Both the position numbers and the translations under genes were made by a program. Positions 9,035 to 17,342 of a stretch of 64,000 nucleotides of DNA are shown here, piece by piece (the stretch's first letter is position 1; each line of letters starts with the position of its first letter). Origin of the DNA: Paludibacter sp. (GTDB lineage Bacteria > Bacteroidota > Bacteroidia > Bacteroidales > Paludibacteraceae); assembly GCA_019163375.1 (NCBI GenBank), contig JAFLKK010000019.1:211486-275485 (forward strand). The letters are read 5' to 3'. The notes under the pieces are model-generated. The model did not search any database. It was not told where the DNA came from and was given only the letters and a program-made list of their open reading frames with translations.

Positions 9035-9066
9035 TCAATTGTGGATTATTAATTGAGAATTATTAA
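9035..9066 (+). repeat. Short AT-rich direct repeat before the NrfD gene
   Basis: The 14-bp word ATTATTAATTGAGA/ATTATTAATTGAAA occurs twice in tandem just before the NrfD start. It belongs to a set of similar low-complexity spacers seen before or after several genes in this window. Confidence 0.5.
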
Positions 9067-9075
9067 TTGAAAGAC

Positions 9076-10386
9076 ATGTTAGGACAATCAACAACAGACA
9101 AAATTACATCCGATTTACTTCGACCAATCAGACTTACCAAAGGGTTTATGGCTTGGATGGGCTTTTTAGGTGTTTCACTAGTGGTGTGTTTAGGTGCATA
9201 CGTTATACAATTAAAAGATGGTTTGGTTGTAACCGGCTTGGGCGATTACGTATCGTGGGGAATGTATATTTCCAACTTTGTGTTTTTTGTAGCTACCAGC
9301 CTCATCGGTATGTTGATAAGCGCTGTTTTGGGACTTTCGGGTGCTAAATGGGCTTCGCCGCTGGCCAGAATTGCCGAAATAATTGCACTTGCATTTGCAG
9401 CTGTGGCCGGATTGGTTATTGTTTCGGATATGGGACACCCCGAACGATTGTTGAATGTCTTTATTCACGGTCGTATTCAATCGCCTATTCTTTGGGACGT
9501 TACGGTGGTAACTATTTATGTGTTGATTAGCGCATTGTTTCTCTATATTCCGCTTATTCCCGATTTGAAAATATGCCATGATAAATTAGATAAACTACCT
9601 CCTTTTGCACGTAATATTTATAAAGTATTATCACTTAACTGGACCGGATCGCATGAACAGGAAAAAATTGTAAAACAACTGACTCGTGCTATTGCTATTT
9701 TTATTATTCCGGTGGCTTTGGCCATTCACACGGTGACATCATGGTTGTTTGCAAGTACATCAAGGGTGGGCTGGGATTCAACTATTTTTGGACCCTATTT
9801 CGTTACCGGAGCTTTTGTTTCGGGATCGGCGGCTGTTATCATTGCCATGTACTTTTACCGTAAAAACTATAAACTGGAAGATTATATTACACTTTCGCAT
9901 TTTGATAAAATGGGAAAACTGTTGGTCCTCGTTTCGTTGGTTTATCTCTATTTTAATTTGAACGAATACATGGTGCCCGCTTATAAAATGAAAAAATTTG
10001 ATGCCATTCATATACAATCCCTGTTTGCCGGAACACATGCTCTGATGTTTTGGTCGATACAGATTTTCGGTCTGGTTTTACCTATCATTTTATTAGTTTT
10101 TAATAAGATGCGCAAACCATTACCTATGCTGATAATTGCTTCTTTTGTGCTGGTTGGTGCGTGGTTTAAACGTTATATCATTGTTGTTCCAACTCAGGAA
10201 CACCCTTTTCTTCCTATTCAAAATGTACCTTTGAACTTCAAAGTATATTCGCCTACATTAATTGAAACACTCGTCACTATTGCTCCGTTTATATTGGTTT
10301 TACTTATCATTACCATTTTGTCGAAGGTAATTCCAATTGTTTCTATACACGAAACGATTGAAGAATTGGAACAAAAAAATAAATAA
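9076..10386 (+). CDS. nrfD: NrfD-family polytopic membrane subunit (quinol-binding)
   Basis: An integral membrane protein of 436 residues with about ten hydrophobic helices, of the NrfD/PsrC family (ActC/ActF in alternative complex III). These proteins bind quinol at the periplasmic face and pass electrons to the FeS partner encoded just upstream. Segments such as MAWMGFLGVSLVVCLGAYVI, the GMYISNFVFFV helix, HPERLLNVFIHGRIQSPILW and AIHTVTSWLFAS are typical of the family. The longest frame begins with TTG at 9067, but the ATG at 9076 is preferred. It sits 91 bp after the FeS gene and 26 bp before the cytochrome gene. The exact partner complex is inferred; it could also serve another periplasmic donor or acceptor. 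Confidence 0.85.
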   Translation: MLGQSTTDKITSDLLRPIRLTKGFMAWMGFLGVSLVVCLGAYVIQLKDGLVVTGLGDYVSWGMYISNFVFFVATSLIGMLISAVLGLSGAKWASPLARIAEIIALAFAAVAGLVIVSDMGHPERLLNVFIHGRIQSPILWDVTVVTIYVLISALFLYIPLIPDLKICHDKLDKLPPFARNIYKVLSLNWTGSHEQEKIVKQLTRAIAIFIIPVALAIHTVTSWLFASTSRVGWDSTIFGPYFVTGAFVSGSAAVIIAMYFYRKNYKLEDYITLSHFDKMGKLLVLVSLVYLYFNLNEYMVPAYKMKKFDAIHIQSLFAGTHALMFWSIQIFGLVLPIILLVFNKMRKPLPMLIIASFVLVGAWFKRYIIVVPTQEHPFLPIQNVPLNFKVYSPTLIETLVTIAPFILVLLIITILSKVIPIVSIHETIEELEQKNK

Positions 10387-10412
10387 TGCAGAGCCGATTA
10401 ATCTACTAAATT

Positions 10413-11321
10413 ATGCTTAGAAAAAATATTAAATTGAAAGTCGTATTTACAGTATTACTTACTGCATTGTTTTATTTGCAATCTGCAGCACAGCAGGGTT
10501 GGGATGTACCTGCCGACAAGAAGGTAAAAAATAGTTATATAAAATTCGATGCTGCTTCTGCCAAGGAGGGTGAAGCTATTTATACCAAAAACTGCTTGTC
10601 TTGTCACGGTAATCCTACCAAAGACAATAGCATGAAGTCGCTAAAACCCGTTCCGCCCGATTTGTCAGGTGCAAAAACACAACAGCTTACCGATGGAGAA
10701 TTGTTTTATATCCTAAATACCGGCCGGGGTTTAATGCCTTCGTTTAGTAATGTGCTGTCGGAATCAGATCGTTGGAAAACAATAGCATATATGCGTAGTT
10801 TTAATAGTAGCTATGTTCAGGTACTTTCTAAAACCGATCCAACGAAGAGTAAACTTGTAAAAATAAATATGGATTACGATTCGCTGAAAAGTGTCGTTCG
10901 TGTTCATGTTACTGCTGCCGAAAAGAATGGGGTAGTAGTGCTGAAAAATGCTGAAGTGACACTTTTTGCTGCTCGTTATTTTGGTAGACTTCAAGTAGAC
11001 AAAACCATGCGTACAGATAACAATGGTATGGCTACATTTGGTTTCAATAAGACTTTGCCGGGCGACAAGCAAGGGTATGTAAATATGATTGTGAAAGTAA
11101 ATGATGATAATTATGGCGAAATAGAATCGCAAAGTAAACTTAAAATAGGTGTGCCAACCGACAAACCAAGCTTGACCGAAAAAAGAGCTATTTGGAATGT
11201 TTTAGCAAAAGCACCTATTTGGCTGATAGTTCTTTATACAACAGGTGTTTTGGTTTTTGGTGCGTTTTTACTCTTTATACTATATAGTTTATTTAGAATT
11301 AAGAAATCAGGTAAAAATTAA
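10413..11321 (+). CDS. Membrane-anchored monohaem cytochrome c
   Basis: A periplasm-facing cytochrome c of 302 residues. After a signal segment (ending near SAAQQGW) comes a class I cytochrome c domain at about 45-135 with haem motif CLSCH (61-65) and a likely Met axial ligand in GRGLMPSF (Met108). A region of about 120 residues without recognised motifs, probably beta-rich, follows. A C-terminal transmembrane helix (IWLIVLYTTGVLVFGAFLLF) with a short basic tail anchors it. Position directly after the FeS and NrfD genes and before the oxidase suggests it carries electrons from the NrfD/FeS module to the cytochrome c domain of oxidase subunit II. The middle domain is not one I recognise. Confidence 0.82.
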   Translation: MLRKNIKLKVVFTVLLTALFYLQSAAQQGWDVPADKKVKNSYIKFDAASAKEGEAIYTKNCLSCHGNPTKDNSMKSLKPVPPDLSGAKTQQLTDGELFYILNTGRGLMPSFSNVLSESDRWKTIAYMRSFNSSYVQVLSKTDPTKSKLVKINMDYDSLKSVVRVHVTAAEKNGVVVLKNAEVTLFAARYFGRLQVDKTMRTDNNGMATFGFNKTLPGDKQGYVNMIVKVNDDNYGEIESQSKLKIGVPTDKPSLTEKRAIWNVLAKAPIWLIVLYTTGVLVFGAFLLFILYSLFRIKKSGKN

Positions 11322-11333
11322 AAAATTGAAATC

Positions 11334-11723
11334 ATGAAAAAATTAGCAATCATTGGACGTATTCTTTTTGCATTACCATTTGGGATTCTTGGACTCAACC
11401 ATTTTTTGATGACAGACGTTTTCCTGGGTATGATGTCTTCCTTTATTCCCGGCGGTGCTTACACTATTTTGGTTACAGGAGCTTTACTAATTGCAGCAAG
11501 TATTAGTATTATTCTAAACAAATACATTAAAATTGCATGCTTTGGGTTGGCCGGTTTACTTTTCATTTTTATTGTCTCAATTCATATTCCCGGTTTGGTC
11601 AGTCTGGATCCTAAGATTGCGCAATTTGCGTTAATTGAACTTCTGAAAGATACCGGATTAATGGGTGGCGCATTGATGATAGCCATTTATTATGATTGTA
11701 TTAAAATTGAAAATAAACATTGA
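11334..11723 (+). CDS. DoxX-like four-helix membrane protein
   Basis: A 129-residue integral membrane protein with four predicted helices (near 5-25, 42-60, 65-87 and 105-122). It has the DoxX-like opening IGRILFALPFGILGLNHFL. DoxX-type proteins accompany quinol oxidases and redox enzymes in several lineages, but their role is mostly unknown. The spacing of 12 bp after the cytochrome gene and 25 bp before SCO1 puts it inside the respiratory operon, where it could be an accessory or assembly subunit. Confidence 0.7.
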   Translation: MKKLAIIGRILFALPFGILGLNHFLMTDVFLGMMSSFIPGGAYTILVTGALLIAASISIILNKYIKIACFGLAGLLFIFIVSIHIPGLVSLDPKIAQFALIELLKDTGLMGGALMIAIYYDCIKIENKH

Positions 11724-11748
11724 TCGAAGGACAATAAATTTGACGAAA

Positions 11749-12510
11749 ATGAAAAAAATAGCTGTTTATCTTTTTATTACACTTTTCTCCTTAACTGGGA
11801 GACTAACTGCACAAGTTGATCAGTCGCCGGAAGTGGCTGTTATTGAACACTTGGGGACTACTATTCCTTTAGACTTGAATTTCTTGAATGATAAAGCTGA
11901 GAAAGTCACGTTGCGACAGTTGATTACTAAGCCAACCATTTTGTCTTTCGTGTATTTTGATTGTCCGGGCCTTTGTAGTCCGCTTTTAGAAGGAGTGGGT
12001 GATGTAATCAGAAAAACAGATTTTGTTCTAGGAAAAGATTATCAGGTAATAACCATAAGTTTTAATTTTAGAGATACACCCCAAAAAGCGAAGCAAAAGA
12101 AAGATCGATTTGTAGAGCGGTATTCGAAAGGAAAAGGCGATGGTTGGATATTTCTGACGACCGACAGCACTACTATTTTTAAAATTACAGATGCTACCGG
12201 TTTTAAAACGAAAGCGGTAGGGCTGGATTTTGTACACCCATCGGCAATAATAGCTGTGAGTCCGCAAGGAATGATTACACGCTACTTGTATGGTATTACT
12301 TTTCTGCCGATAGACTTTAAAATGGCTATTATTGAAGCAAATAAAGAGCAACCCAGAACATCTATTCAAAAAATAATGATGATCTGTTATACCTATGATG
12401 CAGAAAACAAACGTTTTGCATTGGATGTAACAAAAATAACCGGGTCGATTATTATTTTCTTTCTCCTCGTGTTTATAGTGGTGTTTTTGTTGAAACCAAA
12501 AAAGAAATAA
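11749..12510 (+). CDS. SCO1/SenC copper chaperone for cytochrome oxidase
   Basis: SCO proteins deliver copper to, and keep reduced, the CuA site of oxidase subunit II. The thioredoxin-like fold carries the copper-binding CxxxC (Cys72 and Cys76 in DCPGLCSPLLEG) and the conserved His in LDFVHPSAII. A signal peptide (MKKIAVYLFITLFSLTGRLT) and a C-terminal transmembrane helix (SIIIFFLLVFIVVFLL) place the domain in the periplasm. The C-terminal anchor is less usual than the N-terminal anchor of most SCO proteins. The longest frame starts 57 bp earlier and overlaps the DoxX-like gene; the ATG at 11749 gives a clean signal peptide. It stands 19 bp before the subunit I gene. Confidence 0.9.
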   Translation: MKKIAVYLFITLFSLTGRLTAQVDQSPEVAVIEHLGTTIPLDLNFLNDKAEKVTLRQLITKPTILSFVYFDCPGLCSPLLEGVGDVIRKTDFVLGKDYQVITISFNFRDTPQKAKQKKDRFVERYSKGKGDGWIFLTTDSTTIFKITDATGFKTKAVGLDFVHPSAIIAVSPQGMITRYLYGITFLPIDFKMAIIEANKEQPRTSIQKIMMICYTYDAENKRFALDVTKITGSIIIFFLLVFIVVFLLKPKKK

Positions 12511-12529
12511 ATAAAATAATAAATAGATA

Positions 12530-14140
12530 ATGAGTAATAGTACGGAAAAAATAGAATATGTAAGTTATCTGGATTATCAGGGGAAGTATAAAGGATTCCT
12601 TTCATGGATAATGGCTACTGATCATAAAAGAATAGGGCTGCTTTATATGTACTCTATCATGACGTTTTTCTTTATCGGAGCTTTTTTTGGTCTGCTAATG
12701 AAAATTGAGATGTTATCACCGGGTGAAACGATTATGAAACCACAAACCTACAATGGAGTGTTTACGCTTCACGGTATTTTGATGATTTTTATGGTGGTGA
12801 TACCCGGCTTGTCAGCTGTGTTTGGGAATTTCTTTCTGCCGATTTTAATTGGTGCCAAAGATGTGGCCTTCCCTAAGTTGAATCGCTTCTCGTGGTGGAT
12901 TTTTATTGTAGGAAGCATTATGGCGGTTGCCTCTCAATTGTTGAAAGATGGACCTCCTGATACAGGTTGGACTTTTTATGCTCCTTATAGTTCACAAACG
13001 GGTACTAATGTTATTATGGCTACCGCTGCAGCTTTTGTGCTCGGTTTTTCGTCTATTCTTACCGGACTGAACTTTATTGTTACTATTCATCAAATGCGTG
13101 CGCCGGGTATGCGCTTTTTCAATATGCCATTGTTTCCTTGGGCATTGTATGCTACTGCCTGGATTCAATTGCTAGCTACACCCATTATTGGTATCACGCT
13201 TTTGATGCTTATAGCCGAAAGGATGTTTCAGATTGGGTTCTTTGATCCTGCTTTGGGTGGTGATCCGTTATTGTTCCAACACTTGTTTTGGATTTATTCG
13301 CACCCTGCCGTTTATGTAATGATGTTGCCGGCCATGGGAGTGATTACTGAAATTATCCCAACTTTCTGCCAACGTCAGATTTACGGTTACAAAGCAGTTG
13401 CTATTTCAAGTTTAGCCATTGCCGGTGTAGGATTCCTTGTTTGGGGTCACCACATGTACACTTCGGGCATGAGCGATCAGGCACGGTGGTTTTTCTCGTT
13501 GCTCACATTTATTGTTGCGGTGCCGAGTGCTATCAAGGTCTTTAACTGGATAACAACCATGTATAATGGCTCTATCGATGTGAAACCGCCGTTTCTTTAT
13601 GCATTGGCGTTTATATTTTTATTCATTATCGGTGGTACTACCGGACTTCTGTTAGGATCTGTAGCAACGAATGTTCAGGTACATGATACCTCTTTCGTGG
13701 TTGCACACTTCCATTATATTATTTTTGGTGGTATGGGCTTTGCGTTTTTTGCCGCTATACATTATTGGTTACCAAAAATGTATGGTAGAATGTATAATTT
13801 CAAAATAGCTAATATTGCGTTGGTGATTAATTTTATTGGTTTTAATCTGTTGTATTTTCCTCAATTTATTATTGGTGTTGAAGGTATGCCAAGAAGGTAT
13901 TTTGATTATCCAGCGCAGTTTCAACCCATGCAGGTTATTTCATCGATAGGGGGTTTTATTCTGGTTGCCGGGTTAATACTTATGGTGTTTAATCTGGTAA
14001 AAGGGGCTAAGTCGGGACCTGTTGCTCCGTCAAATCCATGGAATGGATCGACCCTTGAATGGACTTTACCGGCTACTCCATCGTTAGAAAACTTTGACGA
14101 AGAACCTGTAATTAAAGAAAATCCATACGATTACAAATAA
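12530..14140 (+). CDS. ctaD: Cytochrome c oxidase subunit I (haem-copper oxidase, A2 type)
   Basis: The catalytic, proton-pumping subunit that reduces O2 to water, 536 residues with about twelve helices. The ligands are all present: His81 (low-spin haem), His258 and the cross-linking Tyr262 in YSHPAVY, His307/His308 (CuB, in WGHHMY), His393 (high-spin haem) and His395 (low-spin haem) in VVAHFHYI. The classical Glu of HPEVY is replaced by Ala, while YS precedes HPAVY. That is the signature of the A2 subfamily of haem-copper oxidases (the Thermus/Rhodothermus caa3 kind). It is followed by subunits III, IV and II. The haem type (a or o) cannot be read from the sequence. Confidence 0.95.
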   Translation: MSNSTEKIEYVSYLDYQGKYKGFLSWIMATDHKRIGLLYMYSIMTFFFIGAFFGLLMKIEMLSPGETIMKPQTYNGVFTLHGILMIFMVVIPGLSAVFGNFFLPILIGAKDVAFPKLNRFSWWIFIVGSIMAVASQLLKDGPPDTGWTFYAPYSSQTGTNVIMATAAAFVLGFSSILTGLNFIVTIHQMRAPGMRFFNMPLFPWALYATAWIQLLATPIIGITLLMLIAERMFQIGFFDPALGGDPLLFQHLFWIYSHPAVYVMMLPAMGVITEIIPTFCQRQIYGYKAVAISSLAIAGVGFLVWGHHMYTSGMSDQARWFFSLLTFIVAVPSAIKVFNWITTMYNGSIDVKPPFLYALAFIFLFIIGGTTGLLLGSVATNVQVHDTSFVVAHFHYIIFGGMGFAFFAAIHYWLPKMYGRMYNFKIANIALVINFIGFNLLYFPQFIIGVEGMPRRYFDYPAQFQPMQVISSIGGFILVAGLILMVFNLVKGAKSGPVAPSNPWNGSTLEWTLPATPSLENFDEEPVIKENPYDYK

Positions 14141-14208
14141 AAAGAGGCAAGAGCTAAGAAGTAAAAGGCAAGGTAATTTGCTTAGATTAATAGATAATTG
14201 AAAAACAT

Positions 14209-14826
14209 ATGAGCGAAAAAGCAATACATGTGGAAGAACATAGAGACGACGAGGCATCTAAACTTGGGATGTGGCTCTTTATTTTTACGGAACTACTTCT
14301 TTTTGGAGGATTATTTTTGGTATACTCTATTTTTAGAGCACAATACCCAACCGAATTTCACCAAAGTAGTTTAGAATTAAGTGTAACCATTGGTGCGATA
14401 AATACAGTTGTGCTTCTTTTTAGTAGTATGACGGTGGCAATGGCTTTAACGGCTATTCAAAAGAACGACCAGAAACGAGCACTCATATTTATCGGTATAA
14501 CCCTGTTTTGTGCTGCAGCGTTTCTTTTTAACAAGTATTTTGAATGGGGACATAAAATTGAACACGGTCTTTATCCCGGTTCGGACTTGATGCCGCTTTT
14601 GGATAGAGGTCATTTGTTGTACTTCAGTCTTTACTTTTTCATGACTGGCTTGCACGCATTGCACATCATTATCGGGATGACACTTTTGATAGTATGCTAT
14701 TTTAAAGTGAAAAGCAAGAATATAAACGATCATGACTATGTTTTGTTGGAAAACGGAGCGCTTTATTGGCACCTTGTGGATTTAATCTGGATCTTCCTTT
14801 TCCCGCTAATGTATTTGATTTCTTGA
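14209..14826 (+). CDS. ctaE: Cytochrome c oxidase subunit III
   Basis: A 205-residue membrane protein with five predicted helices, the short bacterial form of subunit III. It has the family features KLGMWLFIFTELLLFGGLF near the N-terminus, FFMTGLHALHIIIGM in the fourth helix, and GALYWHLVDLIWIFLFPLMY at the C-terminus (the conserved WHxVDxxW motif). It supports subunit I in sustained proton pumping. It lies 68 bp after subunit I; that gap holds purine-rich low-complexity DNA. Confidence 0.93.
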   Translation: MSEKAIHVEEHRDDEASKLGMWLFIFTELLLFGGLFLVYSIFRAQYPTEFHQSSLELSVTIGAINTVVLLFSSMTVAMALTAIQKNDQKRALIFIGITLFCAAAFLFNKYFEWGHKIEHGLYPGSDLMPLLDRGHLLYFSLYFFMTGLHALHIIIGMTLLIVCYFKVKSKNINDHDYVLLENGALYWHLVDLIWIFLFPLMYLIS

Positions 14827-14851
14827 TGGGGAAAAAATAATATATTTCCTG

Positions 14852-14890
14852 ATTATGAATTATGAATTAAAAATTATGAATTAATCATTC
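14852..14890 (+). repeat. AT-rich heptamer-like repeat before the subunit IV gene
   Basis: The word ATTATGAATT recurs about three times in this 67-bp spacer, in sense orientation just before the ATG of the next gene. The same word flanks the four-helix-bundle gene near 24.2-24.6 kb. Confidence 0.5.
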
Positions 14891-14893
14891 GTT

Positions 14894-15178
14894 ATGGCAA
14901 ATAATACAACACACACAATAGAGTACAGAACATTATCAAAGATTTTGTTGGTGCTTTTGTTTCTAACTTTTGTCACCATAGGTGTCACATCATTTCACCT
15001 TGGACCTTTTACGGTAACTGTAGCGTTGCTTATTGCCGGATTAAAATCCTTTCTGGTTCTGTCTAATTTTATGCATTTAAAGTACGAAAGTTTGCTGCTA
15101 AGAATTCTGGTAGCAATGGTTTTTGTTCTGTTTGTTGTAATTGTCCTCATCACATTTATCGATTATGCATATCGATAA
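14894..15178 (+). CDS. Cytochrome c oxidase subunit IV (prokaryotic type)
   Basis: A 94-residue membrane protein with three predicted helices. VALLIAGLKSFLVLSNFMHLK carries the Lys and the FMHLKYE ending of the helix that is typical of prokaryotic oxidase subunit IV (COX4 pro). It is thought to stabilise the oxidase core. Its place between the subunit III and II genes supports the call. Confidence 0.85.
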   Translation: MANNTTHTIEYRTLSKILLVLLFLTFVTIGVTSFHLGPFTVTVALLIAGLKSFLVLSNFMHLKYESLLLRILVAMVFVLFVVIVLITFIDYAYR

Positions 15179-15232
15179 ATCATTGGGCTGTCTTAATTTT
15201 GTAACTCGTAACTATTAATTCGTAACTATATT

Positions 15233-16147
15233 ATGTTTAGTAATGCATCAAATTTTGTGAACGGAGTAGATTCCGCATTCCTCATTATAACAGGGATATC
15301 GGTCTTTTTTCTTGTTGCACTTACTGCAGCGATGATTTATTTCGTTGTAAAATACAACCGAAAAAAAGGCAAACCTGCCGTTCAGATAAAAGATAATTCT
15401 CTGCTCGAAATCACTTGGATCGTTATCCCAATGCTTTTGGTTCTTTATATGTTTTATATTGGTTGGGAGGGTTTTTTACCAATGCGTGAGGTTCCGAAGG
15501 ATGCCATTGAAATAACGGCTGTCGGTTCGATGTGGAAATATGAATTTATTTATCCCGGCAATAAATCATCCGATACCTTAATGGTTCCTTTGAATAAGGC
15601 TGTGAAAGTGAACCTGGCATCCAAAGATGTTTTACATGGTTTCTCCGTGCCCGGATTTAGAATTAAAGAAGATATGGTGCCACAAAAAAATAATTATTCG
15701 TGGTTTACCGCCGGCGAGCTGGGCGACTTTGATGTGTACTGTACTGTTTATTGCGGTGTGAGCCACTCGTATATGAATTCTATTATTCGCGTAGTGACTC
15801 CCGCCGATTATGATAAATGGCTAAAGGCATTGCCGGTGAAGAAAGCCGATAATTCTTTGGGTTTAAAAGTGCTGGAGAAAAACGGATGTATAGCTTGTCA
15901 CACTCTGGATGGAACAAAATCGGTAGGTCCTACGTTTAAGGGTTTGCATGGAGCAACCATTGATGTTACAACTGCCGGTGCAAATAGAAAATTGACGGTT
16001 GACGATGCGTACTTAGAATCATCCATCACCGATCCGAATAAGGACATTGTAACCGGATATCCGCCGGGAGTGATGAAATCATACAAGGGTATTATCAAGG
16101 ATAAAGATATTAAATTGATAAATGAATACCTGAAAACGTTGAAATAA
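15233..16147 (+). CDS. ctaC: Cytochrome c oxidase subunit II fused to cytochrome c (caa3 type)
   Basis: The electron-entry subunit. Two N-terminal transmembrane helices (about 13-40 and 57-78) lead into a periplasmic cupredoxin domain with the binuclear CuA site: His135, Cys170, Cys174, His178 and Met181 (CTVYCGVSHSYM). The position between the two cysteines that is normally Glu (backbone carbonyl ligand) is Val172. A C-terminal cytochrome c domain follows with haem motif CIACH (219-223) and a likely Met ligand in PGVMKSYKG. The fusion makes this a caa3-type oxidase. No signal peptide is seen, as expected when the first helix acts as anchor. The gene ends 2 bp before ctaB. Confidence 0.93.
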   Translation: MFSNASNFVNGVDSAFLIITGISVFFLVALTAAMIYFVVKYNRKKGKPAVQIKDNSLLEITWIVIPMLLVLYMFYIGWEGFLPMREVPKDAIEITAVGSMWKYEFIYPGNKSSDTLMVPLNKAVKVNLASKDVLHGFSVPGFRIKEDMVPQKNNYSWFTAGELGDFDVYCTVYCGVSHSYMNSIIRVVTPADYDKWLKALPVKKADNSLGLKVLEKNGCIACHTLDGTKSVGPTFKGLHGATIDVTTAGANRKLTVDDAYLESSITDPNKDIVTGYPPGVMKSYKGIIKDKDIKLINEYLKTLK

Positions 16148-16149
16148 GA

Positions 16150-17016
16150 ATGAGGAATTATTTTCAAATAGTACTGGCCCTGATAAAATACAAGGTCTCA
16201 ATAGCAGTAACTTTTACGGCTATCACAGGGTATATTGTTTTCTCGGGTCAGTTCGATGTACAGATACTGACATTGGTGCTGGGTGTGTTTTTTCTTGCCG
16301 GAGGGTCGAGTGCGCTGAATGAATGTCAGGAAAGTACCTACGATGCCAAAATGCCAAGGACAATGAACCGTCCGATACCAACCGGCAGAATATCGCTTGT
16401 TGAGGCTACTCTGGTTTCGATACTGTTTTTAGTAGTAGGTACTGCCATTTTATATCTTGCTTTTGGAGCAGTAACTGCTCTGTTGGGCTTGCTCAATATT
16501 GTTTGGTACAATGGTATTTATACTTACCTGAAACGTGTCACTCCCTTTGCTGTAGTGCCGGGCTCGTTGGTGGGTGCTATACCTGCATTGATGGGCTGGA
16601 CGGCTGCCGGTGGCTATGTGTTTGAACCAACCATTGTTTTTATTGCTTTTTTCTTGTTTATATGGCAAATACCACACTTCTGGCTGTTGATGCTCAAGTA
16701 CGGCAAAGAATATGAAGATGCCGGATTTAGAACCATTAATCAGGCAGTACAACCGCAAAATCTGAAACTGCTTATCTTTTCGTGGGTGGTGGCTACGTCC
16801 TTTTCATCCATTATTATACCGCTATTTTTGGTCAATATCTCTCTGCCTTTTTTCCTTGTTATCTTTGCATTAAACCTGGCTTTTATAGGCATTTTTGTGA
16901 AACTATCGTTTGGCAATGTGGCCGAACTGAATTTCCGAAAATCGTTTATCAGTATTAATCTTTATATGATGGTTTTTATGATGCTGCTGATTGTCTTTCA
17001 CCTGGTGGTAGCGTAA
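16150..17016 (+). CDS. ctaB: Protohaem IX farnesyltransferase (haem O synthase)
   Basis: CtaB attaches a farnesyl chain to haem b to make haem O for the oxidase. It is a UbiA-family membrane prenyltransferase of 288 residues with about eight helices. The first Asp-rich motif is ALNECQESTYDAKMPRTMNR (N-x3-D-x3-D-like, with the conserved MxRTxxRP region) and the second lies around LKYGKEYEDAGFRTI. A gap of 2 bp from subunit II implies translational coupling. No haem A synthase (ctaA) is found in the window, so whether the oxidase carries haem A or O is open. Confidence 0.93.
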   Translation: MRNYFQIVLALIKYKVSIAVTFTAITGYIVFSGQFDVQILTLVLGVFFLAGGSSALNECQESTYDAKMPRTMNRPIPTGRISLVEATLVSILFLVVGTAILYLAFGAVTALLGLLNIVWYNGIYTYLKRVTPFAVVPGSLVGAIPALMGWTAAGGYVFEPTIVFIAFFLFIWQIPHFWLLMLKYGKEYEDAGFRTINQAVQPQNLKLLIFSWVVATSFSSIIIPLFLVNISLPFFLVIFALNLAFIGIFVKLSFGNVAELNFRKSFISINLYMMVFMMLLIVFHLVVA

Positions 17017-17039
17017 AAGGTATTGCTTTAAAATAAAAA

Positions 17040-17073
17040 AACTCCCCGACACATTAATTTGTGCCGGGGAGTT
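17040..17073 (-). terminator. Terminator hairpin for the small basic protein gene
   Basis: The arms AACTCCCCG (17040-17048) and CGGGGAGTT (17065-17073), with an inner CACA/TGTG pairing, are followed on the minus strand by seven T's. It is best suited to the minus-strand gene at 17118 and may also stop ctaB. The same hairpin type, with the same purine-rich flank, recurs at 23062-23099. Confidence 0.75.
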
Positions 17074-17077
17074 GTGT

Positions 17078-17117
17078 ATTATCTTTTATCTTTTGTCTTT
17101 GTTCTTTTGTCTCAGAC
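17078..17117 (-). repeat. Purine-rich 3'-UTR repeat (AAAGACAAAAGA family)
   Basis: Read on the minus strand after the stop of the small basic gene, this is a run of GACAAAAGA/ACAAAGACAAAAG-like words leading into the terminator. A very similar element follows the GGGtGRT gene (23101-23135), and a longer relative follows prmA (63934 to the end). Confidence 0.55.
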
Positions 17118-17342
17118 CTATTTGTTCCTGTTTAGGTTATTTCTTCGTCCCATACCAATACCATTTCCTCTGCTACCATTCCGTTCGTGAATAACCATAA
17201 GATTAAGTCCGTTTGCTCTGGATTGTGGTGTCATGTTTCTTCTGTACGCATCTTTAATCTTCACCCAGTTGGTAATTTTCACCTTCTTACCTCCGGTTAA
17301 GGCACCTTGGCCTATCCCGGCAATTAATTTGAATAACGACAT
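17118..17342 (-). CDS. Small basic hypothetical protein
   Basis: A 74-residue ORF with an ATG at 17342. It begins MSLFKLIAGIGQGALTGGKK and ends in an Arg/Asn/Gly-rich tail (RGNGIGMGRRNNLNRNK). The net charge is strongly positive and there is no clear membrane segment or signal peptide. I do not recognise the family. Support for it being real comes from a well-formed terminator just after its stop and from the lack of any overlapping gene. No full -7 box was found upstream. It could be a nucleic-acid-binding peptide, but that is a guess. Confidence 0.5.
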   Translation of the reverse strand: MSLFKLIAGIGQGALTGGKKVKITNWVKIKDAYRRNMTPQSRANGLNLMVIHERNGSRGNGIGMGRRNNLNRNK

